A stretch of 64,000 nucleotides of DNA. Origin: Leyella stercorea. GTDB taxonomy: Bacteria; Bacteroidota; Bacteroidia; Bacteroidales; Bacteroidaceae. The notes beneath the pieces are model-generated. The model worked only from the letters and a program-made list of their open reading frames with translations. It was not told the origin of the DNA and did not search any database. Below are positions 18,553 to 26,533 of the stretch, piece by piece. The stretch's first letter is position 1; each line of letters begins with the position of its first letter. The stretch spans positions 124,001 to 188,000 of the forward strand of contig NZ_JADYTS010000001.1 of the NCBI RefSeq assembly GCF_021531355.1, in the 5' to 3' direction. The translations under genes were made by a program, and so were the position numbers.

Positions 18553-18608
18553 GTGAAGAGTGAAGAGTGAAAAGTGAAGAGTGAAAAGTGAAGAGTGAAA
18601 AGTGAAGA
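18553..18608. repeat. Eight-unit heptad array after the response regulator stop
   Basis: Eight exact 7-bp units, GTGAAGA or GTGAAAA, begin on the base after the TAA stop codon and end 20 bp before the histidine kinase start. See the other heptad arrays at 27-47, 50862-50889, 61361-61430 and 61475-61502. Confidence 0.9.
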
Positions 18609-18628
18609 ATCCTATAGTTTTTTAGGGT

Positions 18629-19816
18629 ATGGATGTTAATAAGGTTATAATAATTGTGCTTTTGCTCGTGGCAGTGGTGGGCTATGTTCGCCTCTACCGC
18701 CACTATCGTCGTAACATCAAGAAGGTGCGTTTCCTTTTTGATGCCATTGACAATGGCGACTTCTCCTTCAACTTCCCCACAGAAAAGAGGAATAAGGAGG
18801 ACAAGATTCTGCACCAATCTCTTAACCGCATCAAGCTTTTCCTGCAGCATACAAGGGAGGAGCAGATGGAGCGGGAGAAATATTACGAGCAGATACTGAA
18901 TGCGGTGGATACGGGCATAATGGTGGTGGACAGTCAGGACAACATCCTGCAGCACAATCAGGCTGCTCTCCGATTGCTCAACGCCGACGTGCTCACACAC
19001 ATGAACCAGGTAAAAGGAAAACTAAAGGACGAACATCTGGCTAAGCACGAGACGCAAGCCATGCTAAAGGACAAGCATGTGCGCATCATCGCCCTGAGCG
19101 ACGTAAGCCACGAACTTAGCAACCAAGAGGTGGACTCATGGATTAAGTTGATTCGTGTGCTCACTCATGAAATCATGAACACTATCACACCTGTCACTTC
19201 ACTCAGCGAGACATTACTGAAAGAACTCAATAGCGAAGAACTGTATACTGCCAAATCGTTATCTGCAGAGCAAGCTAAATTGAAACAAGGCTTGGAAACC
19301 ATACATAAAACCGGAACCGAACTCTTGGCATTCGTCAACAACTATCGCCGTTTCACTCATGTGCCTAAGCCCCAACCCGCACTCTTCTATGTGGAGCCGT
19401 TCCTCGAACGTATGGCAATGCTTTGCAATCATGAAGTGGAAATAGCGGTAACACCAAAGGACTTGTTGGCTTATGCCGACGAGAGCCTTATCTCGCACGT
19501 AGTGACAAATCTTCTGAAGAATGCCGTAGAAGCCTTTAATGGCTTACAATCCGAGCCTACAACCAAACCATCCATCCGTCTTCATGCCTACACCAATGAG
19601 CAGGAAGCCGTCATCATCGACGTAAGCAACAACGCTGGTCTTATCCCCGACGACATAGCCTCCCACATCTTCATTCCTTTCTTCACCACTAAGCCCGAAG
19701 GAAGCGGCATCGGTCTCTCCCTATCCCGCCAAATCATGCGAGTAAGCGGAGGCAGCCTTTCGCTACATCAGGACAAGGCGCAAGGCATCACCACATTCCG
19801 CATCATCATTCCTTAA
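18629..19816 (+). CDS. Sensor histidine kinase (NtrB-like) paired with the sigma-54 regulator
   Basis: The 395-residue kinase has one N-terminal transmembrane helix (about 5-22) with almost no periplasmic region, a HAMP-like linker, and a PAS-like domain (about 85-130, LNAVDTGIMVVDSQDNILQHN). The H-box is VLTHEIMNTITPV with the phospho-accepting histidine. The ATPase domain has the N-box HVVTNLLKNAVEAF, the F-box IFIPFFTTK and the G2 box GSGIGLSLSRQIM. Lack of a sensor domain outside the membrane suggests an intracellular or membrane signal. It follows the regulator on the same strand; the gap holds a heptad repeat array. It ends 13 bp before the convergent ATPase gene. Confidence 0.92.
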   Translation: MDVNKVIIIVLLLVAVVGYVRLYRHYRRNIKKVRFLFDAIDNGDFSFNFPTEKRNKEDKILHQSLNRIKLFLQHTREEQMEREKYYEQILNAVDTGIMVVDSQDNILQHNQAALRLLNADVLTHMNQVKGKLKDEHLAKHETQAMLKDKHVRIIALSDVSHELSNQEVDSWIKLIRVLTHEIMNTITPVTSLSETLLKELNSEELYTAKSLSAEQAKLKQGLETIHKTGTELLAFVNNYRRFTHVPKPQPALFYVEPFLERMAMLCNHEVEIAVTPKDLLAYADESLISHVVTNLLKNAVEAFNGLQSEPTTKPSIRLHAYTNEQEAVIIDVSNNAGLIPDDIASHIFIPFFTTKPEGSGIGLSLSRQIMRVSGGSLSLHQDKAQGITTFRIIIP

Positions 19817-19829
19817 CGATACTATTGCT

Positions 19830-21122
19830 TTATCCAAAGTAAGCATCAATGCCAACCAAAGGTATGTTCTCCATCCATTCTTGGTCAACATATCCTTTCA
19901 TTGAAATACGAAGACCCTTCAATCCTGTGTTGTCTTTCACAAACTGAGATAATGAACGAGCACGAACATTCTCTTCTGCTTTTACTTCGATTGGAATAAC
20001 TCTATTATCATTCTGAATGACAAAATCTATTTCTGAAGGAGTCTTGCTATTGCTCCAATAATAAGGAGTAAAGCCAATGACCTTGAGTTGCTGCATCACA
20101 TATTGTTCCGTGAACATTCCCTTGAACTCCGTAAACACATTGTCGCCTACAAGCATCTGGTCGATTGGGGCATCCGACATACACGCCAAAAGCCCACAAT
20201 CCAACAAAAATAGCTTAAAAGCATCAAAGTCCTCATAAAACTTAAGTGGCATCTTTGGCTCACTGATACGGTTTACCTTATATATAATACCTGCATCCAA
20301 AAGCCATTGAATGGCAAGCTCAAAGTCCTTAGCCCTACTTCCCTTACGGATAGCGCCATATATAAACTTCTTGTTTTCCTTTGCCAGCTGAGCAGGAAGA
20401 GAGCTTAACAACTGACGGATTCTTACAGATTCACTCTCCGAAGTATGCTTGGAAATATCACGCCCATAAGCATCCAATATCTCTCTCTGCAAAGTGCGAA
20501 CTTGTTGAAGGTCTGCATTTCTCACAAAGTTGCTCACTACACCTGGCATACCTCCCACAAAGTAGTATTGGCGCAACAATTCCACCATCTTGGGCATCAT
20601 CGTATCTATCAATGGCCAATCCTTGGAATGCAAGATATCTATCCAACCCTCATTGCCTGTAGCTTCAAGAAACTCCTCATAATCCATAGGAAATATATTA
20701 AGCATATCAACCTTACCCACGGGGAAAGACTCCCCCTTACCCAATGTTACACCAAGCAAAGAGCCAGCCACCATCACATGATACTCTGGTGCTTTTTCAC
20801 AGAAATATTTCAGACTGTGAAGTCCTCTTGGAATCTCTTGTATCTCATCCAAGATAATCAAAGTATCGCCAGGAGTAACCTTGACACCTGTTATCGCCTG
20901 CAAAGTCATCAATATTCGATTAATGTCGTAGTCTAAATCAAAGAGTTGTTTCATTCTCGGCTCATCATCACAGTTGACGTATGCGACCTTATTATACTCT
21001 CGTTCTCCAAAATGTTGCATAATCCAAGTCTTGCCAACTTGTCTTGCACCAAGCAGCATCAAGGGCTTTCTATCCTTGTTTTCCTTCCACTTTAGAAGCT
21101 GTTGATATATCTTTCTTTTCAT
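19830..21122 (-). CDS. AAA ATPase with DUF4143 (AAA_14 / PD-(D/E)XK-like C terminus)
   Basis: The 430-residue protein has an N-terminal AAA_14 P-loop domain: Walker A LLGARQVGKTW near residues 23-33 and Walker B TLIILDEIQE near 86-95. Its C-terminal DUF4143 region has SEIDFVIQND...PIEVKAE, the acidic and E-x-K pattern of a PD-(D/E)XK nuclease fold. Families like this are widespread in Bacteroidota, often horizontally transferred and near toxin-antitoxin genes, but their function is not established. It lies convergent with the kinase. Its promoter has three 33-bp repeats upstream. Confidence 0.85.
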   Translation of the reverse strand: MKRKIYQQLLKWKENKDRKPLMLLGARQVGKTWIMQHFGEREYNKVAYVNCDDEPRMKQLFDLDYDINRILMTLQAITGVKVTPGDTLIILDEIQEIPRGLHSLKYFCEKAPEYHVMVAGSLLGVTLGKGESFPVGKVDMLNIFPMDYEEFLEATGNEGWIDILHSKDWPLIDTMMPKMVELLRQYYFVGGMPGVVSNFVRNADLQQVRTLQREILDAYGRDISKHTSESESVRIRQLLSSLPAQLAKENKKFIYGAIRKGSRAKDFELAIQWLLDAGIIYKVNRISEPKMPLKFYEDFDAFKLFLLDCGLLACMSDAPIDQMLVGDNVFTEFKGMFTEQYVMQQLKVIGFTPYYWSNSKTPSEIDFVIQNDNRVIPIEVKAEENVRARSLSQFVKDNTGLKGLRISMKGYVDQEWMENIPLVGIDAYFG

Positions 21123-21151
21123 AAAAGTCTAACATTTAATAACTTACACTG

Positions 21152-21159
21152 CAAAGATA
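21152..21159 (-). promoter_or_regulatory. -7 box of the DUF4143 ATPase gene
   Basis: The minus strand reads TATCTTTG, about 30 bp upstream of the start codon. The first 33-bp repeat unit begins 1 bp upstream of this box. Confidence 0.7.
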
Positions 21160-21160
21160 C

Positions 21161-21254
21161 ACTTTTTCGATGATAAAAATCAGTAAAAACAACACTTTTT
21201 CGAGGATAGAAATCAACAAAAACAACACTTTTTCGATGATAAACCTCAAAAAAG
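21161..21254. repeat. Three 33-bp phased repeats upstream of the ATPase promoter
   Basis: Units begin ACTTTTTCGATGAT at 21161, ACTTTTTCGAGGAT at 21194 and ACTTTTTCGATGAT at 21227: an exact 33-bp period, about three DNA turns. The first two units are nearly identical over their whole length; the third is partial. The same element occurs upstream of the neighbouring protease gene (22354-22399). Confidence 0.9.
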
Positions 21255-21297
21255 CAAAAGAATCTCCCAAGTACAGCATATACTTAGGAGATTCATT
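21255..21297 (-). terminator. Terminator of the aspartyl protease gene
   Basis: On the minus strand GAATCTCCTAAGTA pairs with TACTTGGGAGATTC around a short loop and is followed by a T-rich stretch. It lies between the protease stop and the repeats of the ATPase gene. Confidence 0.8.
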
Positions 21298-21334
21298 CTG
21301 ACATAAATTTATGAGGATAATTCTACTCTTCGCT

Positions 21335-22282
21335 CTATTTCACCAGAAAGTCGTAGAAAGGAGTATACATCAAATTATTAGGCTGTAGATACATCTTTTT
21401 ACTCTTGAAATCTATCAGCATATTGAAACGTTTCAAGAAGTTGTTGCCTATCATTCCATCTACATCTTTCTCGTTCAGCATACCAGAATTAAGAGTGGAG
21501 AAAGCTCCTGGGATTTTGGGCAGAACATATTGTCCAACCCTTACTTCGTCAAAATAGACATTCTTCAGTTCACCGCTGCCACCGTCGGAGCTTGTTATGC
21601 GTGATATGGCAAACGGCTTCTTTGTGCCAAGAAGACGATTTCTATTCACGAATGTAGTGCTAAGATCGATAATGCGGTCGGAACCAGTGTCCACTTCGAG
21701 TTGCAGTCGGTATGTTGATTCATTGAGTTTAATAGGTATCTCTATAAACGGTACACCATATTTATATACGAATGGCAGAATAACATAGGATTCAGATATC
21801 AAGACCAACGCACTGTCTTTGGGATAGCAGTATATCTTATGCTTGTCGTAGTTGATTTCGATGTTGAACGCACTAAGTCCGTTAAGTCCTAACACACCGT
21901 CCCACATATCTTGAGAGAAAGGGATATTCACACATTCAGCCTTGTCGTATTGTATGGTTCCTATAGTCAGCGAGTTGTCATGGCTCGCTGTAACTTTATT
22001 GAAGCCAGTGGTTCCCATATTATCAACCGTATCTTTCTCGTGTATTAATCCTTTCAGTTTTCTGGAGTTGGTGTTCAGAGTTATGGTTGTAGCACCTGTG
22101 TCAACCAAGAAGTTCAATGAGTCGGAACCATTCACAAATGCTGTGACATAAATGCGTCCGTCGTCACCTATTGTAAAAGGAATCTCACCTACCGGCTCTA
22201 TGCTTGTCATCTTTTTGGCTGCATTGACTGGACAATAAATCAGAGCCAAAATCAAAGCTAAAAACAATACAACCTTCTTCAT
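21335..22282 (-). CDS. Secreted retropepsin-like aspartyl protease
   Basis: The chosen start (22282) begins MKKVVLFLALILALIY, a signal peptide; an in-frame ATG at 22303 is an alternative. The 315-residue protein has two aspartic protease motifs, LVDTGATTITL near residue 60 and EVDTGSDRIIDL near residue 195, as in the pepsin/retropepsin-like families in which both lobes are on one chain. Each is followed by hydrophobic-hydrophobic-glycine patterns (GVLGLNGL, GMIGNNFL). A periplasmic or surface location is likely. Its promoter has the 33-bp repeat element. The substrate is unknown. Confidence 0.85.
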   Translation of the reverse strand: MKKVVLFLALILALIYCPVNAAKKMTSIEPVGEIPFTIGDDGRIYVTAFVNGSDSLNFLVDTGATTITLNTNSRKLKGLIHEKDTVDNMGTTGFNKVTASHDNSLTIGTIQYDKAECVNIPFSQDMWDGVLGLNGLSAFNIEINYDKHKIYCYPKDSALVLISESYVILPFVYKYGVPFIEIPIKLNESTYRLQLEVDTGSDRIIDLSTTFVNRNRLLGTKKPFAISRITSSDGGSGELKNVYFDEVRVGQYVLPKIPGAFSTLNSGMLNEKDVDGMIGNNFLKRFNMLIDFKSKKMYLQPNNLMYTPFYDFLVK

Positions 22283-22342
22283 CTTGTCTTGTTGTTTTGT
22301 CATCTGTGTTGGGCTTATGATTAAGCTTGGTACAGATGGTTG

Positions 22343-22350
22343 CAAAAGTA
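22343..22350 (-). promoter_or_regulatory. -7 box of the aspartyl protease gene
   Basis: The minus strand reads TACTTTTG. The GAGGAT core of the adjacent repeat starts 10 bp beyond the box, the same spacing as at the ATPase promoter (21159 to 21169). Confidence 0.6.
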
Positions 22351-22353
22351 ATA

Positions 22354-22399
22354 ATTTTTGAGGATTAAAATCAAAGAAAGCCACACTTTTTTGAGGATA
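22354..22399. repeat. Two 33-bp phased repeats between the protease and Fic genes
   Basis: GAGGAT cores start at 22360 and 22393, exactly 33 bp apart, within ATTTTTGAGGATTAAAATC and ACTTTTTTGAGGATAG. They match the units at 21161-21254 and lie between divergent promoters. Confidence 0.8.
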
Positions 22400-22422
22400 G
22401 TTTCCAATTTTTCAAAGAAAAG

Positions 22423-22453
22423 TTGGTGCTTAACCATAAATATAGTATCTTTA
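22423..22453 (+). promoter_or_regulatory. Candidate promoter of the Fic gene
   Basis: TTG at 22423-22425 and TATCTTTA at 22446-22453 are 20 bp apart; the last base of the -7 box deviates from consensus. The first in-frame ATG is at 22457, leaving almost no leader, while the next ATG at 22475 would leave about 15 nt. Confidence 0.5.
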
Positions 22454-22456
22454 CCT

Positions 22457-23266
22457 ATGCAAAAGCAGAAGTTTATGGCATTCGAAAAGGAAATCAAGGA
22501 ATACGAGGAGTTGAGACGCAAATATCAAACCTCGATTATCAATAAAATGGATAGAGAAGAGTACGTGAAATACAACGAAGTACTCTTCTCTACCCATTCG
22601 TGCGCCATTGAGGGCAACTCCTTCTCCGTAGATGATACTCGTGAACTGAAGGAGAAAGGATTAGGGATGATTCCCACGGGAAAGACACTTTTTGAGGCTT
22701 TCGAAATGCTCGACCACTTTGACGCATTCGAGTACGTGATGCAAAACACAAAGCATCCGCTTGACGAGAGTCTTCTGAAAGAAATCAACAAACGGGTTAC
22801 ATGCCATACGCTTTCTTATCGTTCTCCTGAAGCCATTCCTGGCGAATACACCACCACGGACATGGCTGCAGGCGATACGGTATTTGGCAATCACGAAGAA
22901 CTCATCGCCAGAGTTCCCAAGCTGTTGGAATCTACAGAAAAGGCTATCCTTTCTGCCGCTGCTCATCCTATGATACTTGCAGCCCGCTTTCATGGCTTCT
23001 ACGAATATCTACATCCCTTCCGTGACGGGAACGGAAGAACAGGACGACTCGTCAGCAACTACATTCTATTACGCTTGGGGCATCCTCTTCTCATCATCCC
23101 CTCTGATGCCCGTCAGGAATATATTTCCGCTCTCCGCATGATTCGCACGGAAGCAACCGACGAGCATCTTATCCGCTTCTTCTTTAAAATGGCAACGCAA
23201 AGAATGAAGGAAGAACTGAAGCAGAAAGAGGCTAACACCAAGCGATTTATGACATTCGTCTTCTGA
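22457..23266 (+). CDS. Fic/DOC-family protein (class II, N-terminal inhibitory motif)
   Basis: Fic proteins transfer AMP or related groups to target proteins. The catalytic motif HPFRDGNGRTGR is complete, with H186 counted from the 22457 start. An inhibitory alpha-helix motif SCAIEGN of the S-x-x-x-E-G/N type lies near residue 50, so this is a self-inhibited class II Fic rather than a toxin needing a separate antitoxin. It is 269 residues long, or 263 if translation starts at the ATG at 22475. It belongs to a compact block with the ATPase and protease genes. Its target is unknown. Confidence 0.88.
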   Translation: MQKQKFMAFEKEIKEYEELRRKYQTSIINKMDREEYVKYNEVLFSTHSCAIEGNSFSVDDTRELKEKGLGMIPTGKTLFEAFEMLDHFDAFEYVMQNTKHPLDESLLKEINKRVTCHTLSYRSPEAIPGEYTTTDMAAGDTVFGNHEELIARVPKLLESTEKAILSAAAHPMILAARFHGFYEYLHPFRDGNGRTGRLVSNYILLRLGHPLLIIPSDARQEYISALRMIRTEATDEHLIRFFFKMATQRMKEELKQKEANTKRFMTFVF

Positions 23267-23276
23267 GAAAGCCGTA

Positions 23277-23957
23277 TTATATTTTATTGTTCGCCGTATC
23301 CACGATGCTGCCATCAAACAATCGGATGATGCGATTGGCAATCTTGGCATCGTGCTCATTATGCGTCACCATGACGATGGTGGTGCCCTCGTGGTTAAGT
23401 TCGGTAAGCAGACGCATTACTTCGGCACCATTCTTTGAATCGAGGTTACCCGTAGGCTCATCGGCAAGGATAAGCTTAGGTCCGAAGACCACGGCACGAG
23501 CGATGGCAACTCGCTGCTGCTGACCACCAGAGAGCTGATGAGGGAAATGCTTGGCACGATGGCTGATGGCCATGCGCTTCATGATGGCTTCCACCTTTGT
23601 CTTGCGCTCAGCCTTCGGAATGTTGAGGTAAGTAAGAGGAAGTTCGATGTTCTCCTCTACAGTCAATTCGTCAATGAGGTTGAAGCTCTGAAACACAAAG
23701 CCTATCTCACCCTTGCGCACATCCGTACGTTCGTTTTCTTTAAGGTTAGCCACCTCATGATTGCCCAAGAAATATTTTCCCGATGTAGGATTATCCAATA
23801 ATCCAAGGATATTGAGCAAAGTGGATTTGCCGCAACCTGACGGTCCCATGATGGCAACAAACTCACCATCTTCTACTGTGAACGATACATTATTTAAAGC
23901 TATAGTCTCCACATCCTCTGTGCGGAATGACTTGCAAAGATTTTCTACTTTTATCAT
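23277..23957 (-). CDS. ABC transporter ATP-binding protein (LolD/MacB-type)
   Basis: The 226-residue ATPase has Walker A GPSGCGKST near residues 39-47, the signature LSGGQQQR, Walker B LILADEPTGNLD and the H-loop VMVTHNEHD. The pattern and length are those of the MacB/LolD ATPase class that drives FtsX-type permeases. It is the last gene of the - strand efflux operon, 130 bp after the permease; that gap contains octamer repeats forming a hairpin. It probably energises the permease encoded next to it. It converges with the Fic gene with 10 bp between the stops. Confidence 0.93.
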   Translation of the reverse strand: MIKVENLCKSFRTEDVETIALNNVSFTVEDGEFVAIMGPSGCGKSTLLNILGLLDNPTSGKYFLGNHEVANLKENERTDVRKGEIGFVFQSFNLIDELTVEENIELPLTYLNIPKAERKTKVEAIMKRMAISHRAKHFPHQLSGGQQQRVAIARAVVFGPKLILADEPTGNLDSKNGAEVMRLLTELNHEGTTIVMVTHNEHDAKIANRIIRLFDGSIVDTANNKI

Positions 23958-23972
23958 TTTATTATTTTTTTA

Positions 23973-24079
23973 AGTTAAAGAAATTAAGGAGTTAAAGAGA
24001 TGCTTGTCTTGCTAAAAGTTAGGAATGTAGGAGAAAAGACTATTGTCTTAACTCCTTGACTTCTTAACTCCTTAACTCC
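23973..24079. repeat. Inverted octamer repeats between permease and ATPase genes
   Basis: Tandem 8-bp units CTTAACTC/CTTGACTT run from 24047 to 24078, and an inverted, degenerate copy lies at about 23973-23998. TTAAGGAGTTAA (23984-23995) and TTAACTCCTTAA (24064-24075) form a perfect 12-bp stem that could fold in the operon mRNA. Confidence 0.75.
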
Positions 24080-24087
24080 CGATTATT

Positions 24088-26484
24088 TTATTCATCCTTG
24101 AGATATTTCACCGGATTACTATTCGCCACCTTGTAGCAGTTGATGATTACTGATAGGGCGATGATGACGAGCAGCAGAATCGTAACACATATAAAGAGTA
24201 AAGGTGTGATAGTAATCTTCTCGCTGAACGACATGAGCCATTGTCTGGCTATAAGCCAAGCCACAATGTCGCCTACGATGATGCAAGGCAAAGCTATCTT
24301 CATGATATTCTTCAGGAAGATGCGCAGAATGTCCTTCACCTTCGCTCCGTTAACCTTTCTTATCGCAATCTCCTTGCGGCGGCGGTTTACCTCATCACTC
24401 GTATAACCCACCAATCCGAAGAGGGCGATAATCATCGTAACGATACCAGCCACGAGGATGCCGTTGCGGAAATTGAGCTGGGAAGAATACTGGTTAGCCA
24501 GTTCAGAGGCATAACTCTTCACGATGACCTTATTGTTAGGATACAACGACTGCATCTTCTGCTGTAGCTCCGACAACGATTCTTCCTGCATATCCTTAAA
24601 CTTTACAAGCATATAATAAGCCGTCTTGGCTGCATAGAAATACAGTACAGGGAACTCCTTCATATCGTCGCCATCGGCAGACATGTCACCCCAGCGGATA
24701 TTCTTGCACACGCCACAAACCGTCAGCTTGAGTGGATTTACACCGTCATCATGTCCCGAACAAGTAATCTGCTTGCCTACCACACCATCTTGCCAATGCC
24801 AGATATTGATGAGTTTTTCAGCACCCCGTTCATCAATAATCACCTGACGGCAACTGTCATTGCGCTCTGTAAAGAACGTACCCTGTACTATCGAGATGTT
24901 CATCATCTTGAAGAAATTGTCGTCCACACCTTCCATATCCATGATGTTGAAGGTATTAGTATCATCACCTGGCTTTTGCACCATGTTTCCGCTTCTGCCG
25001 TATCCATTGAGCGGAATATGATAAGTGGAACAGCACTCCTTGACATTCGGCATTCGCTTGATTTCGGCAAGACACTGGTTGCGCTGGTCGCGATTGATGC
25101 CATCTACCGAGACGATGGCAACATTATCATAATCGTAACCAGGATTGGTGCCAAGCATCAGCTGATACTGACTGTTGATGATGTAGAGCAGACAGAACAG
25201 CAGTCCAGAGATAGCAAACTGTATGCCCAGCAACGTTAGTTTCCAGCGGTTGCGATTCTCGTTATAACCACGGAAGGCACTTGCCACCGGTATCTTGTTG
25301 TATAGCCAGCCCGGAACCAGACCGCCTACCAGCAACACCAGCAGGCAGATCATCACCAATATCCAACTGCCCCTGTTCTGAATCAGCGCGCTAACCGGAG
25401 CAGAAAGGAAATTCTCGATAGTTCCCTTGCAAAGGAATACGAGTATGACAGCCAAAATCACCGCCAAGCCTACATGCACCAATGCCTCAGAGAAGATGAT
25501 GGCATGAATGTTCTTGGGTTTGGCTCCATAACACTTGCGCACCGCCATCTCGCGAGAACGCCCCACAAGATTGCCCACGATGATAAGCAGATAGTTCATT
25601 ACCGACGTGAAGAGCAGCACGAAGGCAACGATGCTCAATATCCAGCTCATCATCTTTATGTATGGGTCATGGGTATAGACATCGCTCAACACCGTGAAAT
25701 CAAAGGTAAGGTCTGCTCCCATCTTCTTCAGTTCCTTCAATGGAAAATGGTCTTGGCGCATCTTGTCGACGTAAGGCTTGAGTTCGTCGGCACGATGTCC
25801 CCTTGCCAACCGAATGTAGGAAATATAGTTATCATTTCCTATCCAATTATCTCTGCCATCGTAAGAATATACGTATGGCAAACTGGACATAGACAGAATA
25901 ATCTGCGTGTTATGCAAGGAAGCCCCCCAAGGAAAAGCCTCGAAAACGCCATTAATGGTAAAGGTAGTACCAGGATAATTGGGAAGCGTGAAATGCTTGC
26001 CCACCACATTGCCGCCTATCGTGGCTGCCGTCTTCGAGTCGATGATGCAAGACAAGGGCTGTGATAATATCTGGCGAGCCTTGCCTACCAACATCTTCTG
26101 CGGAAAGACATCGAAGAAACAACTGTCTGCCATTATGATATTGGCAGACACGACGTTCTGGTTTTCAAGCTTGCATTGGGCATCGTTATAAAAAAAGTTA
26201 GTACTTGTAGCAACTTCCACCATAGGCGCATATTGCTTTACACCTTGGGCGATGGCTCCTGAAGTTTGATTGAACGTCATGGTCTTGCCCTGATTGCTGC
26301 TCACTTCAAATATCTGATACGTCCTATCCCATCCAGGGAAATACGTATCGTAGGTCTGCTCGAAATAAATCTCGGCGATAATCACCGAACTGATTGCCAG
26401 CCCGAGCGCCAGACACAATATCTTCACGAAGTTGTGCTGCCCCCTTCGAGGCAGATTCTTGAATGCGTTAATAATATTATTCAT
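24088..26484 (-). CDS. ABC transporter permease with duplicated MacB_PCD/FtsX modules
   Basis: The ATG at 26484 is preferred; the upstream extension to 26502 would use TTG. The 798-residue protein has an N-terminal TM helix, a periplasmic MacB_PCD-like domain, three TM helices, then a second TM-periplasmic-TM module: the double FtsX layout of Bacteroidota macrolide-export-type permeases. Each half has the coupling motif, REMAVRKCYGAKPKNI and RKEIAIRKVNGAKVKDI. With the adaptor, TolC-like channel and ATPase of this operon it would form a tripartite exporter. The exported substrate is not known; such pumps export antibiotics, peptides or lipids. Confidence 0.9.
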   Translation of the reverse strand: MNNIINAFKNLPRRGQHNFVKILCLALGLAISSVIIAEIYFEQTYDTYFPGWDRTYQIFEVSSNQGKTMTFNQTSGAIAQGVKQYAPMVEVATSTNFFYNDAQCKLENQNVVSANIIMADSCFFDVFPQKMLVGKARQILSQPLSCIIDSKTAATIGGNVVGKHFTLPNYPGTTFTINGVFEAFPWGASLHNTQIILSMSSLPYVYSYDGRDNWIGNDNYISYIRLARGHRADELKPYVDKMRQDHFPLKELKKMGADLTFDFTVLSDVYTHDPYIKMMSWILSIVAFVLLFTSVMNYLLIIVGNLVGRSREMAVRKCYGAKPKNIHAIIFSEALVHVGLAVILAVILVFLCKGTIENFLSAPVSALIQNRGSWILVMICLLVLLVGGLVPGWLYNKIPVASAFRGYNENRNRWKLTLLGIQFAISGLLFCLLYIINSQYQLMLGTNPGYDYDNVAIVSVDGINRDQRNQCLAEIKRMPNVKECCSTYHIPLNGYGRSGNMVQKPGDDTNTFNIMDMEGVDDNFFKMMNISIVQGTFFTERNDSCRQVIIDERGAEKLINIWHWQDGVVGKQITCSGHDDGVNPLKLTVCGVCKNIRWGDMSADGDDMKEFPVLYFYAAKTAYYMLVKFKDMQEESLSELQQKMQSLYPNNKVIVKSYASELANQYSSQLNFRNGILVAGIVTMIIALFGLVGYTSDEVNRRRKEIAIRKVNGAKVKDILRIFLKNIMKIALPCIIVGDIVAWLIARQWLMSFSEKITITPLLFICVTILLLVIIALSVIINCYKVANSNPVKYLKDE

Positions 26485-26533
26485 ATCAATATTCTGTTTC
26501 AAGGGCGTTAGCCCAATTAATCACTAATCACTA

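Noticed and set aside
18553..18608. CRISPR array
   Set aside because: Units are 7 bp without spacers; no cas genes in the window.
21335..22282. Retroelement origin of the aspartyl protease
   Set aside because: Two DTG motifs and a signal peptide indicate a cellular two-lobe protease, not a viral gag-pol fragment; no reverse transcriptase nearby.
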